Positions 16,344-25,400 of a DNA stretch of 64,000 nucleotides are shown piece after piece. Under the pieces are notes generated by a model. That model was not told the origin of the DNA, did not search any database, and was given only the letters and a program-made list of their open reading frames with translations. This DNA comes from CAIVVT01 sp052145115 (lineage in GTDB: Bacteria > Acidobacteriota > Terriglobia > Bryobacterales > Bryobacteraceae). The stretch lies in the NCBI GenBank assembly GCA_052145115.1, contig JBKQPG010000015.1:1-64000 (forward strand), given 5' to 3'. The translations under genes and the position numbers were made by a program. The stretch's first letter is position 1, and each line of letters opens with the position of its first letter.

Positions 16344-17753
16344 CTACTCCGGCTTGCGGCGGCGCGAGGGCGCGCGGCGCGGCTTGTCGGTATTGCCGTC
16401 GGCAACGCGCTTGCGCGGCGCGGCACGCTTGCGGGTGGTCTTGGGCTGGGGCTCGTCGACCACGGGGATCTCGCCGGTAGCGGTGGGCTGGCCGCGAACG
16501 ATGGGCTGCTTGAGGTCGTGTTCGCTGAGGACCTCTTCCTCGTGCGCTTCCCGCTCGGGCAGCGCCGGCGGATAGAACTCAGCGCCGAGGAAGACGCTGA
16601 GGCCGCCCTCGGGATGCGGCTCGACGCGCACGACAGTCTTGTCCTGGGCAAAGTTGAGAAACTCGGCGAAGCCCTGGAAGCCGTAGTTCTTGTAATCGAA
16701 GCCGGGGTGCTCTTCCTTCATCCAGTGTTCGAGATCGGCGGCCTTCTGGCCGGCCTCCTCGAACTCCAGGCGGTGAATCTCGAGCACGTCGCGCAGCTTG
16801 GGCAGGGCCTCCTCGGGACGCGGCGCGGGCTTATCCTTGAAGGCCCCGCCGCGGCGCTCGATGTAGTAGCGGCCGCCGGTGCCCTTTACGTTCACCAGGT
16901 CGGCGCGCTTCAGCTTGTCGATGAACTCGGAGAAGCTGCGCGCGCCGTAGGCGCTCTCGTTGAAGGCGGAATCGAGCTGCAGCATGGTGGACTTGAGAAG
17001 CCCGAGCTGCGGCTGGACGTTGCGCCGCTCCAGCACCTGCAAGGCGCGCTCGACCAGGGGCATCGAGAGCATGAGGTCGAGCGGGGCGGGGCGCGCCTGG
17101 ATGTTCTGGTCGCGCTGCTGGGCCTCCTGCTGGCGGCGCTCCTCGCGGTCGCGGCGGCGCTCATCGCGGTCGCGGCGGCGGCTGTGCTCGCGCTCGCCGC
17201 GGTCCTGTCCCTCGTGGGGCCGCTCGGGCTCCTGGCCGCCGGCCAGGGGCGCGAGAGCTTGCACGGGGGCGTGGTGGGCCGGTTCGAGGTTGAGCAGCGA
17301 TTCGAAGCTGACGAACTCGTGGCAATTCTGCTGCAGGATGGTCGACGTGAAGGCCTTGCCGCCGACGACGAAGACGGTCTTGCCGTATTCCTTCAGCTTG
17401 TTGACCAGGGGAATGAAGTCGCTGTCGCCGCTGATGATGGCGAAGGCGTTCACGTGGTCGTGGGTGAAGGCCATCTCGAGCGCGTCCAGCGCCAGGTTGA
17501 TGTCCGCGCCGTTCTTGTCGCCGCGGGGCGACGGGATCCGCTGGACCATCTGCACGGCGTTTTCCGCCATCTGGCGCGTGGCGCCCTCCTGGCGGCTCCA
17601 GTTGGCGTAAGCGAACTTGGCTACCAGGTCTCCGCGCTCCTTGAGTGCTTCCAATACGAGCGACACGTCGAATTCGCGTCGCAATGTCGATTTGATGCCG
17701 ATTTCAATGTTGTCGTAGTCGACAAATACGGCGATGTTCAGTCGTTCTTGCAT
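16344..17753 (-). CDS. NYN-domain ribonuclease-like protein with OST-HTH/LOTUS domain
   Basis: A 469-aa cytoplasmic protein. Residues 6-150 form a NYN (PIN-like) domain: AVFVDYDNIEIG with D12/D14, NGADINLALDALEMA, and ISGDSDFIPLVNKLKEYG, the three acidic clusters that bind metal for RNA cleavage. A charged Arg/Glu/Gln-rich linker follows. About residues 225-295 are an OST-HTH/LOTUS domain (PLVERALQVLERR, then FSEFIDKLKRADLVNV), an RNA-binding module. A second such domain may follow (about 320-390, ending VVRVEPHPEGGLSVF), and the tail is basic. Family members are LabA/DUF88 proteins; the RNA target is unknown. An in-frame GTG at 17768 is an alternative start. TATACT on the minus strand (17787-17782) is a likely -10. 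Confidence 0.8.
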   Translation of the reverse strand: MQERLNIAVFVDYDNIEIGIKSTLRREFDVSLVLEALKERGDLVAKFAYANWSRQEGATRQMAENAVQMVQRIPSPRGDKNGADINLALDALEMAFTHDHVNAFAIISGDSDFIPLVNKLKEYGKTVFVVGGKAFTSTILQQNCHEFVSFESLLNLEPAHHAPVQALAPLAGGQEPERPHEGQDRGEREHSRRRDRDERRRDREERRQQEAQQRDQNIQARPAPLDLMLSMPLVERALQVLERRNVQPQLGLLKSTMLQLDSAFNESAYGARSFSEFIDKLKRADLVNVKGTGGRYYIERRGGAFKDKPAPRPEEALPKLRDVLEIHRLEFEEAGQKAADLEHWMKEEHPGFDYKNYGFQGFAEFLNFAQDKTVVRVEPHPEGGLSVFLGAEFYPPALPEREAHEEEVLSEHDLKQPIVRGQPTATGEIPVVDEPQPKTTRKRAAPRKRVADGNTDKPRRAPSRRRKPE

Positions 17754-17781
17754 CTTTGAGCCCGTCACGGGCTACTACAAG

Positions 17782-17812
17782 TATAATCCCCTGACGGGCC
17801 GAGCTTTACAAT
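17782..17812. promoter_or_regulatory. Divergent promoter region between the NYN and ATR genes
   Basis: On the plus strand TATAAT (17782-17787) and TACAAT (17807-17812) are candidate -10 boxes for the adenosyltransferase gene. The minus-strand reading of 17782-17787 is ATTATA, with TATACT one base off for the NYN gene. The palindrome GCCCGTCACGGGC nearby (17760-17772) could be an operator or a hairpin in the NYN leader. Confidence 0.4.
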
Positions 17813-17848
17813 CGAAAGTGGAGTCGCGAAGGCGGAGTCTGAAGACGA

Positions 17849-18475
17849 ATGGCGGAGAAGCCCTACAAGGAACCGGCGCTGGCGCTGAACCGGATCTACA
17901 CGCGGACGGGCGACGCGGGCGAGACCGGGCTCGCCAGCGGCGAGCGCGTGCCCAAGGACGCGCTGCGCATCGAGTGCTACGGCACGGTGGACGAGCTGAA
18001 CGCGTGGATCGGCCTCGCGCGCCAAACGGCCACGGAGCTGGCCGCGCAGGCGCCGGGCCTGGCCGAACTGTGCGAGAGCCTGATGCGCATCCAGCACGAG
18101 CTCTTCAACCTCGGTTCCGTCCTCGCCACCGCGCCGGACAAGCTTGGCCCGCGCCAGCCCCGCATCGCGCAGGCCGAAGTGGCGTCGCTCGAAGTGGAGA
18201 TCGACCGCGCGACGGAGCGCCTGACCCCGCTGACGAGCTTCGTGCTGCCGGGCGGCTCGCGGCTCAACGCCGAGCTGCATCTCTGCCGCACGGTCTGCCG
18301 CCGCGCCGAACGCCTCGCCGTGCGCCTGGCGCGCGAGGGCGGGGCGGATGACCTGAGCGTGCGCTACCTCAACCGCCTCAGCGACGCGCTGTTCGTCTAC
18401 AGCCGGCGGGCAAACCAGGAACTTGGGCTTCCCGAGACGCTCTGGGAACCCAACCGCGCCTCGTCGGCGCGATAG
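17849..18475 (+). CDS. PduO-type cob(I)alamin adenosyltransferase
   Basis: A 208-aa enzyme that transfers the adenosyl group of ATP to cob(I)alamin to make adenosylcobalamin. It has the PduO/MMAB hallmarks: IYTRTGDAGETGLASGERV near residues 16-34 (ATP-binding loop), ECYGTVDELNAWIG, a four-helix bundle with FVLPGGSRLNAELHLCRTV, CRRAERLAV, and YLNRLSDALFVYSRRAN. Length is typical. It is cytoplasmic and monocistronic, divergent from the NYN gene. Its presence implies a B12-dependent enzyme elsewhere, such as methylmalonyl-CoA mutase or ribonucleotide reductase; none is in the window. Confidence 0.9.
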   Translation: MAEKPYKEPALALNRIYTRTGDAGETGLASGERVPKDALRIECYGTVDELNAWIGLARQTATELAAQAPGLAELCESLMRIQHELFNLGSVLATAPDKLGPRQPRIAQAEVASLEVEIDRATERLTPLTSFVLPGGSRLNAELHLCRTVCRRAERLAVRLAREGGADDLSVRYLNRLSDALFVYSRRANQELGLPETLWEPNRASSAR

Positions 18476-18623
18476 ACGGCCGGCATCCAGGGAAAAGACA
18501 CGGCCTGACCCATCCTGCCCGTGATTTGGCGGGAATCGTGACAGTCAGCGGACCGTAGGTGCCGACCAAGCGCACGAGACTGGGGGCGGGGCAGCCGGTC
18601 GCCGCCGCTGTTTCGCCTGCTGC

Positions 18624-18956
18624 TCACTCAAAAATCGGCGCCAGCCTGGCCAGCACTTCGTCCATGATGGCGTCGGGGACGGTTTCCAGTTTCTTGCCAC
18701 CGCGTGCGCCGAGATCGAGTGCGCGGGGCTGATCGCAGCGGACAACGCCGGTTGTCTTGGTTCCGGCCCGGGCGAGTGACACGGCGAACCCGGCGGTCCG
18801 CGCGAAACTTCCGCCGCTGGTGATGGGGAGAACGACCGGCACTCCGGTCACGCGGTTGAACGCCTCCGGCGAAACGATCAGGACCGGGCGGCGGCCCTTT
18901 TGCTCATGCCCCTCCGTGGGATCGAGCCCGACCAGCCAGATGTCACCCCGTTGCAT
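18624..18956 (-). CDS. mazF: MazF/PemK family toxin (endoribonuclease)
   Basis: A 110-aa protein opening MQRGDIWLVGLDPTEGHEQ, then GRRPVLIVSPEAFN, VPVVLPITSGG and VVRCDQPRALD: the MazF/PemK/ChpB fold that cleaves mRNA at short motifs. The Arg after the DPTEGHEQ loop and the Thr/Ser in the ITSG strand occupy the expected active-site positions. The start ATG overlaps the antitoxin stop in TGATG, so the two are translationally coupled. This is a standard type II toxin-antitoxin layout with the antitoxin first. Confidence 0.9.
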   Translation of the reverse strand: MQRGDIWLVGLDPTEGHEQKGRRPVLIVSPEAFNRVTGVPVVLPITSGGSFARTAGFAVSLARAGTKTTGVVRCDQPRALDLGARGGKKLETVPDAIMDEVLARLAPIFE

Positions 18957-19213
18957 CAAATGATCTCGGCGCCCGCGGCCTTGTTGCGGGACCATTCCCG
19001 GTCCTCCCTGGTGCGCCGCGCTTTGGGATCGCATTGAGCGAGGAGTTCTCCCAGGGTGTAGCGGGGCCGCTGCTGCGGCTCCACGACCAGCCGGCCGCTT
19101 TCAATCGCGATACCGACCTTGACTCCCGGCCGCAGCCGCAGAATATCGAGCAGAGCGGGCGGGACGGCCAGCATGATCGAGCCCCCGACTTTGCGGAGAT
19201 TGGTTGTGTGCAT
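18956..19213 (-). CDS. mazE: MazE/AbrB-type antitoxin
   Basis: An 85-aa protein starting MHTTNLRKVGGSIMLAVPPA, the swapped-hairpin AbrB/MazE DNA-binding fold, then LRPGVKVGIAIESGRLVVEP. The C-terminal tail (ARRTREDREWS) would wrap the toxin. An in-frame GTG at 19225 would add four residues. The -10-like TATAAT sits 14 nt upstream of the ATG, embedded in an inverted repeat that may be the autoregulatory operator. Confidence 0.85.
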   Translation of the reverse strand: MHTTNLRKVGGSIMLAVPPALLDILRLRPGVKVGIAIESGRLVVEPQQRPRYTLGELLAQCDPKARRTREDREWSRNKAAGAEII

Positions 19214-19227
19214 GGAAGTGACCACAA

Positions 19228-19244
19228 ATTATACTAACATATAA
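19228..19244 (-). promoter_or_regulatory. mazEF promoter and candidate operator
   Basis: On the minus strand TATAAT occupies 19233-19228. TTATA (19229-19233) and TATAA (19240-19244) form an inverted repeat around a 6-nt centre, overlapping the -10. MazE-type antitoxins normally repress their own promoter at palindromes of this kind. No good -35 is visible. Confidence 0.5.
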
Positions 19245-19448
19245 CACGGCCGTACGCGGCGGCGGTGCGATAGACGGCCTTCATTCCTACGGTTCGTCCC
19301 ACCAAGGCGATTTCCCGCGTCGCGCGAACCGGCGTGCGGACGTTTGTCGATAAAATAGAAACGCCGCCCTCGCACGCGGCGAGCGACAACGCGCAAGCGG
19401 CGCGGGCCGCGCGTGCGGAGAAGGCGAAAAGAAATCGCAGGAGTATTT

Positions 19449-20903
19449 ATGCCACAGGAATTGTGCGACATCGGCCTGATCGGGCTGGCGGTGATGGGCC
19501 AGAACCTGGTGTTGAACATGAACGACCACGGCTATCGCGTGGCGGTCTTCAACCGGACCGTTTCCAAGGTCGACGACTTCCTCAACAACGAAGCCAAAGG
19601 CACCACGATCGCCGGTGCGCACTCAATCGAGGAGCTGACCGGGCTGCTGAAGCCGCCGCGGCGCGTGATGCTGATGGTCAAGGCCGGCGAGACGGTGGAC
19701 CACATGATTGACCAGCTGGTGCCGCACCTGGAGCCGGGCGACATCATCATCGATGGAGGCAACTCGCACTTCCCCGACACCACGCGGCGCACCGAAACGC
19801 TCGCCGCGAAGGGCATTCTGTTCATCGGTACGGGCGTCTCGGGCGGCGAGGAGGGCGCGCGGCGCGGCCCGTCAATCATGCCCGGCGGTAACCCGCTGGC
19901 GTGGCCCTACGTCAAGCCGATCTTCCAGGCCATCGCGGCCAAAGTGGACGGTTCGCCGTGCTGCGAGTGGGTCGGCGAGAACGGCGCCGGCCACTACGTG
20001 AAGATGGTCCACAACGGCATCGAATACGGCGATATCCAGCTCATCTGCGAGGCCTATCAGATGCTCAAGGATGGGCTGGGGCTGACGGCGGCCGAGCTGC
20101 ACGACGTCTTCGCGGAGTGGAACGCCGGCGAGCTGGACAGCTACCTGATCGAGATCACGCGCGACATCTTCGGCAAGCTGGACGACGACGGCACGCCGAT
20201 GGTCGACAAGATTCTCGACACGGCCGGCCAGAAGGGCACCGGCAAATGGACCGGCATCAGCTCGCTCGACCTGGGCGTGCCGGTGACGCTGATCGGCGAG
20301 GCGGTGTACGCGCGCTGCCTGTCGGCGATGAAGGAGGAGCGCGTGCTCGCGGCGCAGGCGCTCAGCGGCCCGAGCCGCTGCCCGATCGAGAACCGCAAGG
20401 GCTTCATCGAGGATGTGCGCAGCGCGCTGTACTGCTCCAAGATGATCTCCTACGCGCAGGGCTACATGCTGCTGCGCGAGGCCGCCAAAGAGTACAACTG
20501 GAATCTCAACTTCGGCGGCATCGCGCTGATGTGGCGCGGGGGCTGCATCATTCGCAGCCGCTTCCTGGGCAAGATCAAAGCAGCGTTTGACAAGAATCCG
20601 CAGCTCAAGAACCTGCTGCTGGACGAGTTCTTCTCGACGACGCTGCTGCAGCACCAGCCGGCCTGGCGGCGGGCCATCGTGCAGGCGATCGAGCTGGGCG
20701 TGCCGACGCCGGCGTTCTCGACGGCGCTGGCGTTTTTCGACGGCTACCGCTGCGCGCGTCTGCCGGCCAACCTGCTGCAGGCGCAGCGCGACTACTTCGG
20801 CGCGCACACCTACGAGCGCGTGGACCAGCCGCGCGGCCAGTTCTTCCACACTAACTGGACCGGCCACGGGGGCCGTGTGTCGTCGTCCACGTACACGGCG
20901 TAG
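19449..20903 (+). CDS. gnd: 6-phosphogluconate dehydrogenase, decarboxylating
   Basis: A 484-aa enzyme oxidising 6-phosphogluconate to ribulose 5-phosphate with NADP+. It shows the NADP fold GLIGLAVMGQNLVLNM (residues 8-23), IDGGNSHFPDTTRR, GVSGGEEGARRGPSIMPGG, and the catalytic HYVKMVHNGIEYGD with Lys and Asn. It also has KGTGKWTGISSLDLGVPVT and the C-terminal domain typical of the long (about 470-aa) form. GCAGGAG precedes the ATG. An A/T-rich GATAAAAT at 19349-19356 may be the promoter. It is followed after 48 nt by the sugar-acid kinase, so both may be co-transcribed as a gluconate/KDG module. Confidence 0.95.
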   Translation: MPQELCDIGLIGLAVMGQNLVLNMNDHGYRVAVFNRTVSKVDDFLNNEAKGTTIAGAHSIEELTGLLKPPRRVMLMVKAGETVDHMIDQLVPHLEPGDIIIDGGNSHFPDTTRRTETLAAKGILFIGTGVSGGEEGARRGPSIMPGGNPLAWPYVKPIFQAIAAKVDGSPCCEWVGENGAGHYVKMVHNGIEYGDIQLICEAYQMLKDGLGLTAAELHDVFAEWNAGELDSYLIEITRDIFGKLDDDGTPMVDKILDTAGQKGTGKWTGISSLDLGVPVTLIGEAVYARCLSAMKEERVLAAQALSGPSRCPIENRKGFIEDVRSALYCSKMISYAQGYMLLREAAKEYNWNLNFGGIALMWRGGCIIRSRFLGKIKAAFDKNPQLKNLLLDEFFSTTLLQHQPAWRRAIVQAIELGVPTPAFSTALAFFDGYRCARLPANLLQAQRDYFGAHTYERVDQPRGQFFHTNWTGHGGRVSSSTYTA

Positions 20904-20951
20904 CGCGGAGCGCGTGGCGCAGGCAGGTGTGTTGAATCGTACGGAGAACTC

Positions 20952-22034
20952 ATGCAATACGGTCTGAACATCAAGCCGGAGGGCGCGCTGGACCTGCTGA
21001 GCCTGGGCGCGCTGGTGCACCGCCTGGACCCGGGCGTGATCCCCTTCCGCAAGGCCCACGAGTGCCAGATCCACGTCAGCGGCGGCGAGTTCAACGTCGC
21101 CGCCAACCTGTCGGACTGCTTCCGTCTGGCAACGGGCGTGGCGACGGCGATGGTGGATTATCCGATCGGCGATCTGATCGCGGAGCGCGTGCGGGCGATG
21201 GGCGTGAAGCCGTTCTACAAGCGCTTCCGGCACGACGGCGTGACCGGCCCCAACATGGCCACCGTGTACTCGGACCGCGGTTACGGCGTGCGAGCGCCGG
21301 TGGTCTTTTACAACCGCTCGCACGAGGCCGCGGCGCGGCTGCGGCCGGGCGACTTCGACTGGAGCGCGATCTTCGCCGGGGGCGTGCGCTGGTTCCACTC
21401 GGGCGGCATTTTTGCGGCGCTGTCGGAGACCACGGGCGAGCTGATCATCGAAGGGATGAAAGCGGGCAAGGCGGCCGGCGCGGTGACGTCGTTCGATCTG
21501 AACTACCGCGAGAAGCTGTGGAACATCTGGGGCGGCCACGCCAAGGCGCTGGCGGTGATCGCGCGCATCGTCGAGCACGTCGACGTGCTGGTGGGTAATG
21601 AAGAGGATTTGCAGAAGGGGTTGGGCATCGCAGGACCCGAAGTCGCCGCCAAGTCGAAGCTCGACCCGAGCACGTTTTTTGCGATGATCGGCGACGTGGT
21701 CGCGAAGTACCCGCACGTCAAAGTGGTCGCCACGACGCTGCGCGAGGTGCACTCGACCAACCATCACACCTGGGGCGCCGTGGCGTGGATCGACGGCCAG
21801 ACTTACATCGCTCCGACGGCGGAGCTGACTGTGCTGGACCGCGTGGGCGGCGGCGACGGCTTCGCTGCGGGGTTCTTCTACGGGCTGCTGACCGGCGAAG
21901 CGCCGGAAGAGGCGGTCAAGCTGGGCTGGGCGCACGGCGCGCTGCTGACGACGTTTCCCGGTGACACGACCATGGCTACCGTGGAACAGGTGCGGGCGTT
22001 CGCCAAGGGCGGCTCGGCGCGGATTCAGAGATAG
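20952..22034 (+). CDS. PfkB-family sugar kinase, probable 2-keto-3-deoxygluconate kinase
   Basis: A 360-aa ribokinase-fold kinase. The substrate side has VSGGEFNVAANLSDCFRLAT, and the phosphate site is DRVGGGDGFAAGFFYGLL with catalytic base Asp302. It also has TSFDLNYREKLW and DVLVGNEEDL, seen in KDG kinases. KDG kinase phosphorylates 2-keto-3-deoxygluconate to KDPG. Two things support this role: co-direction with gnd and the presence of uxaE 9 kb upstream, whose pathway ends in KDG. Fructokinase or another sugar-acid kinase remains possible. GGAG lies before the ATG. Confidence 0.78.
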   Translation: MQYGLNIKPEGALDLLSLGALVHRLDPGVIPFRKAHECQIHVSGGEFNVAANLSDCFRLATGVATAMVDYPIGDLIAERVRAMGVKPFYKRFRHDGVTGPNMATVYSDRGYGVRAPVVFYNRSHEAAARLRPGDFDWSAIFAGGVRWFHSGGIFAALSETTGELIIEGMKAGKAAGAVTSFDLNYREKLWNIWGGHAKALAVIARIVEHVDVLVGNEEDLQKGLGIAGPEVAAKSKLDPSTFFAMIGDVVAKYPHVKVVATTLREVHSTNHHTWGAVAWIDGQTYIAPTAELTVLDRVGGGDGFAAGFFYGLLTGEAPEEAVKLGWAHGALLTTFPGDTTMATVEQVRAFAKGGSARIQR

Positions 22035-22044
22035 ACGAATGGCT

Positions 22045-22470
22045 TTATGCCACGTCCACGCGCAGTTCCTTGCCTACGGCGCGGAACCCGCGTTCCACGG
22101 CATCCAGTCGCCCTTTGTGGCGCAGATCGACGATTCGCATCAGGTTGGATTGCGGCACTCCCAGCCTTCGCGCGAGTTCCGTCTTCTTTAGTTCGGACGC
22201 CCGCCACTCTTCATACAGCCGCAGCTTCAGCGTTCCGAGCAGCGGCAAGGTCACTGGTTTTCGCCCGCGTGCCGCGCGCGCTGCTGGCAGCGGAATCGGC
22301 TCGTTGCGCTTCATCAGGTCGGAGAGCACCCTGATCAGCAGGTCCCGCGCCATCTCCAGCGCCTCCTCCAGGTTGTCGCCCTGCGTCACTCCGTAGGGCA
22401 GGTCGGGAAAGGTCACCACGTAGCCGCCGTCCTTGCGATCGGGTTGGAAGCGCGCGTAGTAGGTCAACAT
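22045..22470 (-). CDS. HicB-family antitoxin with C-terminal HTH (orphan)
   Basis: A 141-aa protein. Residues 1-55 form the HicB fold (YYARFQPDRKDGGYVVTFPD, then GDNLEEALEMARDLL). A C-terminal segment, LKKTELARRLGVPQSNLMRI, is a Cro-type helix-turn-helix. HicB normally neutralises and regulates the HicA mRNA interferase, but no hicA-sized gene lies beside it: upstream is the end of the 2-oxoglutarate dehydrogenase gene (10-nt gap), downstream a convergent kinase. It may be an orphan antitoxin or an independent regulator co-transcribed with that enzyme. Confidence 0.8.
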   Translation of the reverse strand: MLTYYARFQPDRKDGGYVVTFPDLPYGVTQGDNLEEALEMARDLLIRVLSDLMKRNEPIPLPAARAARGRKPVTLPLLGTLKLRLYEEWRASELKKTELARRLGVPQSNLMRIVDLRHKGRLDAVERGFRAVGKELRVDVA

Positions 22471-22480
22471 CGGTACAGAC

Positions 22481-25400
22481 CTACTGCACGTCCGCCTGCA
22501 CCTTCCGCTTCTTCGCTACAACCCTGTAGCGCCGCGCCATCAGCGTGCCGCCCTGGAAGGCATCCGCGATGACCGCCGCCTGCTCCTGCTTGTGGCGCGC
22601 GCTGCTGCCGGTGGAGGGCGCGGCGGCTTCGGGCCGGCCGGCGTAGCGCAGCGTGCGACGGGTCGGGTCGAGCAGCGGCTGCAGGCGGTCGCGCAAGAAC
22701 AGGAACGCGCCCATGTTGCGCGGCTCCTCCTGGCACCACACAATCTCAGCCGTCGAAGGGTAGCGCCACAGCAGGTCCTCAACCTGGTCGGCGGGCCATG
22801 GGTAGAGCTGTTCGAGGCGCACGAGCGCGGTGTCCTCGAGGCCGCGGCGGCGGCGCTCGGCCAGCAGTTCGTAGTAGATCTTCCCGCTGCAGAATATGAC
22901 TTTCGTCGCGCGGTCGGGGGCAACGCCCGAGTCGCTGAGCGTCTCGGCAAAGTGGCCTTGGGTAAACTCGCGCACCTCGCTGACGGCCTCGGGGTGGCGC
23001 AGCAGGCTCTTGGGCGTGAAAATCACCAGCGGTTTGCGCGTGCCGCGGCGGTCGGCGCCGCCATACATCTGGCGGCGCAGCAGGTGAAAATACTGGGCCG
23101 GCGTGGTGGCATTGCAGACCTGCATGTTGTCCTCGGCGCACAGTTGCAGGTAACGCTCGATGCGCGCCGAGCTGTGCTCCGGGCCCTGGCCCTCATAGCC
23201 GTGCGGCAGCAGCAGCACCAGGCCGCTGGGCTGGCCCCACTTGGCGTCGCAGCAGGAGATGAACCCGTCGATCATGATCTGGGCGCCGTTGGCGAAGTCG
23301 CCGAACTGGCCCTCCCACAGCGTGAGCGTGAGCGGATCGCCGAGCGAGTAGCCGAACTCGAAGCCCATCACGCCGTACTCGCTGAGGCTCGAGTCGACAA
23401 CCTCGAAGCGCGCCTGCCCGGATGAAAGGTGCTGCATGGGCGTGTAGACCGCGCCGGTTTCGTAGTCGTAATACTCGAGGTGGCGCTGCGAGAACGTGCC
23501 GCGCGCGCTGTCCTGGCCGCATAGGCGGACGGGCGTGCCTTCGCACACCAGCGTGCCGAAGGCCAGCGCCTCGGCAGTGGCCCAGTCGGCCGCGCCGCCC
23601 TGAAGCACGTCCCTGCGCTTCTCGAGAAAACCCTTCAGTTTGGGATGCAGGTTGAAGCTGGCGGGGAAAGTCGTGAGGCCTTGAATCACGGTCTCCACCA
23701 GCGCCGCGTCCACGGCCGTGCGCGGGCGGGGGCTGGAGACGGCCTGCTGCTCGTAGTCGGTGACCTCCTGCAGCTCCCACTTTTCGCCGCGTTCCACGGC
23801 CTCTTCATGGGCCCGGTTGAAAACGTCCTGGACCTGCTGGCGCACGCGCGCAGCCCACTCTTTGGTTATCAGGCCCTCGCGCAGCAGGCGGCCGGCGTAG
23901 AGTTCGCCAACCGATGGACGGCCCTTGATTTTGCGGTACATCAGCGGCTGGGTGTAGCTGGGGTCGTCGCCCTCGTTGTGGCCGTACTTGCGGTAGCAGA
24001 CCATGTCGATGACGACGTCCTTCTTGAATTGCTGGCGGTAGTCGAAAGCGATCTGGATGGCGCGCAGGCAGGCCTCGGGGTCGTCGCCATTGGCGTGCAG
24101 AATCGGCGCCTGGACCATGCGCGCGACGTCGGTGCAGTAGGTGGAGGAGCGGCTCTCCTCGGGCGTGGCGGTGAAGCCGAGCTGGTTGTTGATCACCAGG
24201 TGCACGGTGCCGCCGGTGGCGAAGCCCTTCAGCAACGAGAGGTTCAGCGTCTCGGCCACGACGCCCTGTCCCGAGAAGGCCGCGTCGCCGTGCACCAGCA
24301 CGGGCAGCACCTTGTCGTGCGCGGCGTCGCCCATGCGGGTTTGCTTGGCTCGCACGATGCCTTCCACCACCGGGTCGACGGCCTCCAGGTGGCTGGGATT
24401 GGGCGCCAGCGAGACCTTGATCTCACGCCCGCCGACGGTGCGCTGCATGCCGCTGGCGCCGAGGTGGTACTTCACGTCGCCGGAGCCCTGCGTCGTCTCG
24501 GGATCGACGTTGCCCTCGAATTCGCCGAAGATCTGGGCCGTCGATTTGCCGACCAGGTTCGACAGCACCGTGAGCCGGCCGCGGTGCGCCATGCCGATGA
24601 CCATCTCGCGCACGCCCTGGTCGGCGGCGCGCTCCATCAGTTCGTCCAGGATGACCATCGCCGCCTCGCCGCCCTCGAGCGAGAAGCGCTTCTGCCCGAT
24701 GAAGCGCGTGTGCAGGAAATGCTCGAAGCTCTCGGCCTGCAGAAGGCGCATCAGCACGCGCTGCTTCAGCTCCGCGGTGAGCGGCCACAGATTGGCGTGC
24801 GGCTCCATGCGCTCCTGCAGCCAGCGCTTCTCCTCGGGATGCTGGATGTGCATGTACTCACAGCCCAGCCGACCGCAGTAGGTCTGGCGCAGCGTGTCGA
24901 GGATGACGCGCAGCGTGGCCACGCCCGGGCGTCCGGCGAGCGACCCGGTGATGAACTCGCGTTCCAGGTCCCAGATGGTCAGGCCGTACGTGGCGGGGTC
25001 GAGCTCGGGATGATACTGCGGCGCGGCGCCGAGCGGATTGAGGTCGGCGATCAGGTGGCCGCGCACGCGGTAGGCGTTGATCAACTGCAGCACCGCGGCC
25101 TGCTTGGCGATCTCGTCCAGGCGCTTGTCGTCGCGGAAGGCGGAGACAACGCCGCCGCGGTCGCCCTGCCATTTGACGGGCTGATAGGGCATGCCGAGCT
25201 CGAGGAAGACCTCTTCGTAGAAGCCCTCCCGGCCCTCCAGCAGCGCCTGCAGCTCACCCAGAAATGCGCCCGACTCCGCACCCTGAATGATGCGGTGGTC
25301 GTAGGTGCAGGTGAGCGTCATGATCTTGGCGATGCCAAGCTGCGCGCGCAGGTTGTCGCTCGCGCCCTGGAACTCCGGCGGGTAGTCTATGGAGCCGGTG

